Of a DNA stretch of 16,405 nt, positions 1-6,193 are shown piece by piece. Positions within the stretch are counted from its first letter, which is position 1. Every line of letters begins with the position of its first letter. The position numbers and the translations under genes were made by a program. The stretch is from Stramenopiles sp. TOSAG23-3 (Eukaryota; Sar), in the NCBI GenBank assembly GCA_900128585.1, contig LT642489.1, positions 1 through 16,405 of the forward strand, given 5' to 3'. The notes below the pieces were generated by a model. The model was not told where the DNA came from, searched no databases, and saw nothing but the letters and a program-made list of their open reading frames with translations.

Positions 1-1
1 A

Positions 2-72
<71 letters not shown>
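1..72. repeat. (AAAG)18 tetranucleotide microsatellite
   Basis: Eighteen perfect AAAG units open the window and probably continue to the left of it. The strand is pure purine, followed by a short GGAAGAGG purine tail. It is the same AAAG/GAA sequence class seen in every other promoter-bearing gap of the window. Confidence 0.97.
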
Positions 73-73
<1 letters not shown>

Positions 74-524
74 GGAAGAGGTAATAATTATTTTAATTCG
101 GGGTTAAAAGTATTACAGAAAAGAGAGGACCACAACCTTCAACTAAATCGAAATCACAAAATCAATCTCCATTCTTCATCTTCTTCTCTATGATGTGTTT
201 ATATTAAATTATTATTATTATTTGAAGATGAGGAGGAATGAGGAGAGAAGAAAGAGGTCGTTCTTCTTTTCTTTCTTCTTTTCTTCGTATTCACATAGTA
301 AATAATAGAGAGTAGTTATTGTAGTAATGTAATACCTTTGGTAAAACAACAAAACAACAACAAAACAACAGGGTCAAATTTACCATGATCATAATAGCTA
401 CTGGTAACAAAGCAAATGAAACATCACTCTTTTTTATCTATGTATGTTTATGAAACATTTGAACATGTTTTATACCAGGAAGGCAGTGAAATATATTACA
501 ACGATTTAACAAAATTATACCTTT
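73..524. other. AT-rich upstream gap of the RING-YEATS gene
   Basis: No convincing gene lies here. It holds a purine stretch (about 224-257) followed by a pyrimidine stretch (258-287). Within these, AGAAGAAAG at 246-254 is the exact reverse complement of CTTTCTTCT at 271-279, so a 9-bp hairpin is possible. An AAC-rich patch lies at about 345-371. The last 60 bases look like a core promoter: a TTTTATA stretch near 468-474 lies about 27 bases before ACAACG at 498-503. A 63-codon frame from 416 is open but has no recognisable content. Confidence 0.6.
468..503 (+). promoter_or_regulatory. Putative TATA plus ACAACG start element of the RING-YEATS gene
   Basis: A TTTTATA-like stretch precedes ATATTACAACG, whose core ACAACG is at 498-503. 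The core ends 21 bases before the ATG at 525. The same ACAACG core occurs just upstream of the ODA-like and TRM5 start codons. Calling it a transcription start element is inference from position and repetition. Confidence 0.35.
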
Positions 525-1487
525 ATGGAAGAAATGAGATTTGGTGGCAGAACGTCCACCAAGGCTCTTGCGAAGCACAGGGCCCCGACCCTCCAGGAGC
601 GAATTAAGCACGTCCATGCGGTGGGGGCAAGGAAATACAATATTGGGCAAGAAAGAGGGGGGGGGGCTCAGGAAGAAAATGGATTTCAACTAGAGCCAAA
701 ATCGTGCGTAGTCATCGATCGCGCTGGAAAGGAAGAGTTCACGTGCCCCATATGTTTGGACCTGCTCATTGAGCCATTGAAGCTCCCGACGTGCAAGCAC
801 ATCCTATGCAAACGGTGCTGTACCGAAATGATTAGGCGAAATGACAACCAGCACGTGAAACGTTCGTGCCCGCTTTGCCGAACGGTCATTAAGAAAAGTT
901 TCGATCCCAAAAGCGCACAGATCGATGAGGATTTTCGTGAAAAGGTAATGAAGGCGTTCCCGTCGGAAAGCAAAGATCTCCGGTTGCAAGTTGAGGAGGG
1001 CGAAAAGTATAGACTGCCAAAGCTCTGTGTGCTGTATGGAAATACGCACCAAAGGTTGAAGACCCCGATAAAGAACAAGCGGGGTAAAAAACTATGGGAA
1101 AGCTGGTCCACGTTCGTAAAGTTTGTTCACGCAGATGCTCCAGAAAAACGAATAAGGAATACAGAATTTGTCAAAAAGGTTACGTTTAACTTCGTCAAGC
1201 ATTACCGTTCTTGTTACGGTGTAAGGCGCGTTATGGGAAAGACGGCCCATGGCCACTTTGGAGCGGGGGGCATTGGATGGGGATTCTTTGATTACGAAAT
1301 TAACATCGAATTTATACCTGAGCTAAAGATTCCGCCTGTTTCATTCGTGCCTGAGCTGTGCTTTGAAAATGGTGGTATCACGCACGAGCTTGAGCTTGAC
1401 ATTGATGCGGCGCAGGCGTATTTAATCGGCCTCGTGGACAGGAAGACCTTGGTCGCGCACGACAAACGTGCTAAGGGAGCTAAATAG
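525..1487 (+). CDS. RING-finger plus YEATS-domain protein
   Basis: A 320-residue protein joining a ubiquitin-ligase-type RING finger to a YEATS domain. The C3HC4 RING has all eight zinc ligands: C74/C77, C90/H92, C95/C98 and C115/C118, with the usual CPxC ending. Residues about 163-295 fit the YEATS fold: a YGNTH strand (171-175), an LWESW strand standing in for the usual HKW, FVKKVTFNF (215-223), the family-defining GWGFF (251-255), and a final THELELDID strand (286-294). YEATS domains read acylated histone lysines in chromatin complexes and RINGs recruit E2 enzymes, so a nuclear reader-ligase is inferred. W252 and F255 of the acyl-lysine cage are present but the His-x-Ser motif is not. The start is the first ATG after an in-frame stop at 507-509. 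A run of ten G (657-666) lies inside the frame before the RING. No similar domain order is known to me among the well-studied YEATS proteins. Confidence 0.87.
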   Translation: MEEMRFGGRTSTKALAKHRAPTLQERIKHVHAVGARKYNIGQERGGGAQEENGFQLEPKSCVVIDRAGKEEFTCPICLDLLIEPLKLPTCKHILCKRCCTEMIRRNDNQHVKRSCPLCRTVIKKSFDPKSAQIDEDFREKVMKAFPSESKDLRLQVEEGEKYRLPKLCVLYGNTHQRLKTPIKNKRGKKLWESWSTFVKFVHADAPEKRIRNTEFVKKVTFNFVKHYRSCYGVRRVMGKTAHGHFGAGGIGWGFFDYEINIEFIPELKIPPVSFVPELCFENGGITHELELDIDAAQAYLIGLVDRKTLVAHDKRAKGAK

Positions 1488-1536
1488 AAAAATACTAATC
1501 TGAAGTCGTAGAAAACAATTACCAATTTCAATTAAA

Positions 1537-1559
1537 GATTCATTTTCGTGGTAAATGAA
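1537..1559 (+). repeat. 3'-UTR hairpin, copy 1 (loop TCGTGGT)
   Basis: Arms TTCATTT and AAATGAA (7 perfect pairs) enclose the loop TCGTGGT. It lies about 50 bases after the RING-YEATS stop. A copy with 22 of 24 matching bases lies at 14035-14058 downstream of the MFS gene, in the same orientation relative to its upstream gene. A role in 3'-end formation or mRNA stability is inference. Confidence 0.5.
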
Positions 1560-1626
1560 GAGAGATAATTTTTCATTAATACTTAAATTAACAGTTAGAC
1601 TTTTTGTTTTCAGAGTTTAAGAGTGT

Positions 1627-1639
1627 AATAAATTTTATT
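1627..1639. terminator. Bidirectional poly(A) signal AATAAATTTTATT
   Basis: AATAAA on the plus strand (1627-1632, 140 bases after the RING-YEATS stop) is followed at once by TTTATT (1634-1639), which reads AATAAA on the minus strand, about 110 bases after the RNA-ligase-like stop. The layout suits 3' processing of both convergent transcripts. AT-rich DNA makes chance hexamers common, so confidence is moderate. Confidence 0.45.
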
Positions 1640-1749
1640 CGTGCGAAACAAGTTACTCCTAAGAAGTATAACTTTTAATTTAGATCCTTCTAAATTAACA
1701 GCATACTATATTTACCCCGAGGTTCGGAGTCTCACTCAGGACCCGGTCT

Positions 1750-4700
1750 CTAAACTGCCAATTGTTCGTCAACCAAACTGTACAAGTCTTTCACCGTGTC
1801 GTCCTTTCCCTTTTGCGTCAAAAAGTTGCTATAGTGAACCGGGAATTGGTTCCGTGCCAACTCCACATCCATTCTATTTTCGTAGCACAGCCAGTGGCAA
1901 AATGGTATTAAAATGGAATCCTTCCATAGGTCAATTGCCTTATCCTTCAAAGGAAGAAAGTCTTTTGAATGCTTCAAGCTATTTAACCGTTTTTCAACCG
2001 CGGCATTGATTTCAGAAGGCGCCTTTGTGCCCTGTACCATCAATCTGCAACTAATTTCACGGATAGCTCGTAACATAATGTACCACGCCGACTTCAACTT
2101 CATTTGCCTGCATGCGCCGTCCGCAGTGAAGCAAAGGGGCACAGAGCCCTCGCTTTGGTACTCTTGGGCGACTTCGCGCACAATCTGGCGAAAATCTGTA
2201 GGTTTGCGAAACTCAAGGCTTTGAATGACCGTTTTGAACCCGTACATTCTACCAAACAAATAGGTTAGAATTGGGTGAGAAATAGGCACGGTAAAAAATG
2301 GACTCGTTAAACCAATCAAAACGATTCGATTCTCCTCTAATAGGACTATGTGCTGATGACTGACCGACTCGTATTCAAAAACAATGGTGCAACCCGTAGC
2401 CAAAACAAAATTCACCAAGCTTTCCTTGGACTCCATGTTCAACAACATGTTGCACAAGTGGGTCGCAATTTCATTGGCAAATGAATAGTGCTGGCTTGCA
2501 GGCAAGTGATCCCTAAAATTTCCCAGTTCTGACCAGGGAATGTACACTTTTAAATTCTTCGAGCCGGCGTACAAAGTGACGGAGCCATCGGAGAGTGTGA
2601 GAAATCCAAATTGTCCGTTTTCTCCGTTTGCTTTGTACGTCGGCAAAATCCTCGTAACCCCATCCAAGTCGAATTCTAACTCGGCGTCCTTGTCTCCATC
2701 TATCAAATTATCTTCCACCCCAGAAAACTTTTTCAGGCCAAAAGCACTTAGTTTTTTGCCCGCATTGTCCTTTTTCCACGACAGCCCCCTGCGTATGGTT
2801 TGCAGCAAATGGGGGGAACGCTTGTAAATCACATCGTCGGGTGTGCCCCTGGCATCCACTTTCGCCCTGAATCCTGCTACTAAGTCTTCCCCGGTCCCTT
2901 CCTCTTCCTGAACGGAAACATCAGGCTGGCCCATGCAGTAGTTGTAGTATTCTTCAGAAAAACGCCCGTAGTCGCATGCCTGGAAGTGCAAACTAACGTG
3001 AGATATTTGAAGCCATGCAATTGACCAAATTTTCTTCGTAAATTCTTTGTCTTGGTCTACTGAATCGTTCAGGGTGTTTCTGTCACCTTCAAGTATTTCC
3101 TCGCACTTTCTCTTGAAGTCCACGAGGGCCTCTTTCTGAAGTCTCACGTTGAAATCAAAAACTCCACTGGGCGGGGGGCTGTTTGAGTGTTCAGCTTGGA
3201 TCAATTTGACGTACTTTCTCTTCTCCTTCATGGCTTCCTCCAAAGGCTCTTTTAACCGTTTAATACGTGTCTGTACCTTCGATATCTGTTTTTGCAACTG
3301 TTTAATTGGTTTTCCGATTTCGCCCGCCTTTCTAAGGGCGGCTTTAAACGTTTGGAATTCCTCCGGGTCGCAGTCTTCCGAGGGTTTGTTGAGCTTTTTA
3401 CTCGTCCCAATTCGATACGGGCGCAGAATTTCATCTACCTGGGCTCCAATCGACTGTCTTATTTGGCTCAGTTCGGTGAATGTTTTGCTCAGCTCGGCTA
3501 CTTCCGGTTCAATTTCCGCTCGTTTGGCGTCAATCTGCCGTTCGACGTCTCTTATTTGGATGTTGAGGGTCTTCACCTCCTCTCTGTCAACATGGCCAAT
3601 TTGGCACAGTGTTGTCTCCAGCTTTGCATCAAATGAAACCTTTTCATCGCTGATCTTGGTTGCGAGCTCGATCCAAGCCATTCCCGCATTTGACATGACT
3701 TTCTTATGCAAACCCTCTGCAATAGTCAAGTGTCCCAACGGCCGTTCTATATACTTTCCAGTCAATTTGTTCTGCACTGTCGCCGGAGAAAAATATACAC
3801 CTTCGTAAAAATAGACACCGTCCACGAAAATTTCAAAACACCCCAGGTTCTCGGCGGAGTCCGCTTGGCCGACAAACTCTTGCAGTGCAGGAGCGTGGGT
3901 ATCGCACGCGTTTACTCCAAAAGCGTACGTGAAGGATAAATTGTTGGTCACCAGGATAGGGTCTGTATCAGTGCGGTAAACAGCGGTGCCATTTAAAAGT
4001 TTGCTGAAAAACGTTTTCGCCATCGTTTGATCGATGACAGCAAAACCAATGCGAGACACTTTCTCGATGCTTGTGCACGATTTCACATCAATGGCCGTTC
4101 TTTGAACAAATGCATCGTACCCAGATTTTAAGTCTTTGCAAACGTCTTCAATACTCCGTCTGTACGTCTTCAAAATGCCAGAGCACATAGACTCACTCAT
4201 GTTCTGCACAAAGGTTTGGAACGCCGGCTGCCGCTCTGCCCATATGCTGGTCAGTTTTCGTTTCATGTACCTTACCTCAGTCTTTGACGGTGCTTCGCTG
4301 CTGCCAGCAACCACCCGTTTTCCCCCCTCGCCTTCCTCCACTGATTTCAGGTATTGGGAGTATTTTTCTTTGTCAAAATGCAACGTCGATTTGCCAGTTT
4401 CGTTGGAGGGCAGCGAAGGTATGCTGTATATCTCTTTCCGGTGGTGATCATCGTAAAATAAGCTTCTTTCAGAAAAGGGAATTTGGTACCCCTTCCCGAA
4501 CACCCGCTCAAATTTTCCGTCCTCGTTCTGAGCAACTTCTCGCCCCAAGGCTAATAGCTGAAGAAAGAGTTCATCCGTAAACCAGGCAGTCAAAAGCGGA
4601 GAGTTCTCGGTTGCACAAATAGTAGACACTTCAATCGTATCGTCCACTTGGTCAAATTTTTCTGCTTGTTGCTTCTGCAAACTGGCGAAATTCGATAAAA

Positions 4701-5322
4701 CTGCCAAAGAGTTGCAGCTCAGCCCGGTTAAGTTTGCGTGGTCGCTACGAAAGTACAATGCGGCTGCAGAGACCAAAAATTGGTGCTTTAAACTGGCCGT
4801 ATTCCTTACGCAAACTATGTTTTGTACCCCGTACAATTTTTTGAAATCATCGACTCTCGAAGGGAAAAAATTTATCTCGCAGATCCCCCCTTTCTTCAGC
4901 AGAGATTTTTTCTCCTTGAAGGCTAACTTTTGGTTTTGCTGGTAGAGCACAAACGGTGAAGGTTGGTTTTCCAAACCATGGTAGACTTCTCCTTTGACAT
5001 ATTCCTTGTCGTTATCAAAGTAAGGCGTGCTTTCGTGCAAATGCAGGAGTTTAAACGCCCTAAGTAGGGTCCCTTTTCCACCGCACGGCAAAAAATTGGC
5101 GGTTAGCAAGTACCGCGATTCAACAAGAAAAGAATCTTTGCCTTGGCCCTTTTCGTTCTCCGCCAGCTGCGCCATTTTACTAGTTATACTATCTCGACCT
5201 TTCGTCGGCTCGTCTTCAAAAAACTCGTTCGTTTGCTTTATCAAATAGAGATCTTGGGATTCGCTGTTGTATGCATAAATACAGACATAAAATCTTAAAC
5301 TATAGAGTTTCCTTGCATACAT
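1750..5322 (-). CDS. Large RNA-ligase-superfamily protein with N-terminal extension
   Basis: A 1190-residue protein whose C-terminal third carries the covalent nucleotidyltransferase motifs of ATP-dependent RNA ligases. Motif I is K897-A-N-G-E-N (the lysine that would take AMP), and motif Ia is S921-K-N. Motif III-like F-E983-Y lies in a VFEYES strand. Motif IV is E1058-G-S-V and motif V is K1075-L-K1077. The RRGLSWK...FGLKKF stretch before motif I (844-866) matches the usual RGL/KF lead-in of this family. Joining of RNA ends through ligase-AMP is therefore likely. Residues about 583-712 form a charged coiled coil. Residues about 60-560 match no family I can name, although CGGKGT (80-85) resembles a degenerate P-loop. 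The frame opens at 5322. An alternative ATG at 5175 (residue 50, context AAAATGG) is also good, and the first 20 residues are basic and aromatic, like a possible mitochondrial presequence. It may be a tRNA or RNA-repair ligase, but the substrate is unknown. Confidence 0.78.
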   Translation of the reverse strand: MYARKLYSLRFYVCIYAYNSESQDLYLIKQTNEFFEDEPTKGRDSITSKMAQLAENEKGQGKDSFLVESRYLLTANFLPCGGKGTLLRAFKLLHLHESTPYFDNDKEYVKGEVYHGLENQPSPFVLYQQNQKLAFKEKKSLLKKGGICEINFFPSRVDDFKKLYGVQNIVCVRNTASLKHQFLVSAAALYFRSDHANLTGLSCNSLAVLSNFASLQKQQAEKFDQVDDTIEVSTICATENSPLLTAWFTDELFLQLLALGREVAQNEDGKFERVFGKGYQIPFSERSLFYDDHHRKEIYSIPSLPSNETGKSTLHFDKEKYSQYLKSVEEGEGGKRVVAGSSEAPSKTEVRYMKRKLTSIWAERQPAFQTFVQNMSESMCSGILKTYRRSIEDVCKDLKSGYDAFVQRTAIDVKSCTSIEKVSRIGFAVIDQTMAKTFFSKLLNGTAVYRTDTDPILVTNNLSFTYAFGVNACDTHAPALQEFVGQADSAENLGCFEIFVDGVYFYEGVYFSPATVQNKLTGKYIERPLGHLTIAEGLHKKVMSNAGMAWIELATKISDEKVSFDAKLETTLCQIGHVDREEVKTLNIQIRDVERQIDAKRAEIEPEVAELSKTFTELSQIRQSIGAQVDEILRPYRIGTSKKLNKPSEDCDPEEFQTFKAALRKAGEIGKPIKQLQKQISKVQTRIKRLKEPLEEAMKEKRKYVKLIQAEHSNSPPPSGVFDFNVRLQKEALVDFKRKCEEILEGDRNTLNDSVDQDKEFTKKIWSIAWLQISHVSLHFQACDYGRFSEEYYNYCMGQPDVSVQEEEGTGEDLVAGFRAKVDARGTPDDVIYKRSPHLLQTIRRGLSWKKDNAGKKLSAFGLKKFSGVEDNLIDGDKDAELEFDLDGVTRILPTYKANGENGQFGFLTLSDGSVTLYAGSKNLKVYIPWSELGNFRDHLPASQHYSFANEIATHLCNMLLNMESKESLVNFVLATGCTIVFEYESVSHQHIVLLEENRIVLIGLTSPFFTVPISHPILTYLFGRMYGFKTVIQSLEFRKPTDFRQIVREVAQEYQSEGSVPLCFTADGACRQMKLKSAWYIMLRAIREISCRLMVQGTKAPSEINAAVEKRLNSLKHSKDFLPLKDKAIDLWKDSILIPFCHWLCYENRMDVELARNQFPVHYSNFLTQKGKDDTVKDLYSLVDEQLAV

Positions 5323-5565
5323 TTCTGAATGGATTCAATGTTTAGATAGATTTATTTATCATCTATATTTACTTTGAACTTTTTTCGTTCGTGCTGATGA
5401 GATGAGACGGACGAGGAGAGGAGAGAGAGGATGATTTTTTTTTCTTGTGGATGGATGATGAAGAATATTGTTGATGATTATAATTTTTTACCCTATACTA
5501 TGATGGTGCTATTATTATTTTATTGAATAAAAAATTATATTTTATTAATTATTTAAAAAAACAAC

Positions 5566-5758
5566 AAAGAAAGAAGAAGAAGAAAGAAGAAGAAGAAAAA
5601 AAAAGAAGAAGAAAAAAGAAGAAGAAAAAAGAAGAAGAAAAAAGAAGAAGAAGAAGAAAAAGAAAAAGAAAAAGAAGAGAAGGAAGAGAAGGAAGAGAAG
5701 GTAGAGAAGGAAGAGAAGGAAGAAAGAAGAAGAAAAGGAAGAAGAAAGAAAAAGAAGA
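5566..5758. repeat. Long GAA/GGAAGA polypurine tract
   Basis: A pure purine run of 136 bases (5566-5701), one T, then another 56 purines (5703-5758). The unit drifts from GAA-type to GGAAGA-type. Tracts of this kind can form triplex DNA and are prone to length change. Confidence 0.95.
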
Positions 5759-5791
5759 TGATCTTATAATATTTTCGGATTGATGATGAAA

Positions 5792-5908
5792 TTCTTCTTC
5801 TTTTTTTTTCTCTTTCTTTTTTTCTTCTTCTTCTTCAGCTCCTCTCCTCCTCCCACCATCACCATTAGAAAATCCTGAAAGAAGAAAAGAAGAAGAAGAA
5901 AGAAAGAA

Positions 5909-5939
<31 letters not shown>

Positions 5940-5944
5940 AAGAA
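5792..5944. repeat. Pyrimidine tract followed by second purine tract
   Basis: A 45-base pyrimidine run (5792-5836) of TTC/TTTC, a further short C/T run (5838-5854), and then a 68-base pure purine run (5877-5944) ending in AAAG repeats. Opposite-polarity neighbours make large intrastrand GAA/TTC hairpins possible. Confidence 0.93.
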
Positions 5945-6087
5945 TTTAATCTAAGAAGCCTATTTTATGATGATATAGTGTTAAGTGTATTTTAAAAAAA
6001 GAGTAAGTATAGTTAATGTATGTTTATTATGTCACCGGAAGGGGAAATAAAATAAAACTAATATCATAACTGTTAAAACAATATATT

Positions 6088-6093
6088 TTTATT
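6088..6093 (-). terminator. Candidate poly(A) signal of the ODA-like gene
   Basis: TTTATT on the plus strand reads AATAAA on the minus strand, about 100 bases after the ODA-like stop codon. Position fits, but the region is AT-rich. Confidence 0.35.
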
Positions 6094-6193
6094 GAAAGAA
6101 TCCAACTTAAGATATCATAATAAAAATCTAAAGGAACGTTCATGTTTGAAACGATAGACCAATGGCAAGTTGACGATTCATCCCCCATTTCCT

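Larger units (their letters stand above)
1488..1749. other. Convergent 3' gap between RING-YEATS and RNA-ligase-like genes
   Basis: These 262 bases hold the 3' ends of two facing genes. They contain a hairpin at 1537-1559 and overlapping poly(A) signals at 1627-1639. Two tiny stem-loops (CCGA-GGT-TCGG and GAGT-CTC-ACTC) sit around 1715-1738, too small to call an RNA gene. Unlike gaps with gene starts, it has no GAA/TTC microsatellite. Confidence 0.6.
5323..6193. other. Repeat-filled gap between RNA-ligase-like and ODA-like genes
   Basis: These 871 bases hold the 5' side of the RNA-ligase-like gene and the 3' side of the ODA-like gene. The middle is made of alternating purine and pyrimidine tracts (5566-5944). 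A frame reading Lys/Glu/Arg over the purine tract is a by-product of the repeat. The ODA-like gene's 3' flank carries a minus-strand AATAAA at 6088-6093. No RNA gene is seen. Confidence 0.7.

Noticed and set aside
416-607. 63-codon plus frame overlapping the RING-YEATS start
   Set aside because: It lies in another frame, has no recognisable content and no conserved start context. An upstream-ORF role cannot be shown from sequence alone.
3149-3808. 219-codon plus frame antisense to the ligase-like gene
   Set aside because: It is a shadow of the minus-strand coding frame, Ser/Leu-rich, with no domain.
5523-5783. 86-codon plus frame rich in Lys, Glu and Arg
   Set aside because: It is a direct reading of the purine microsatellite and has no coding character outside it.
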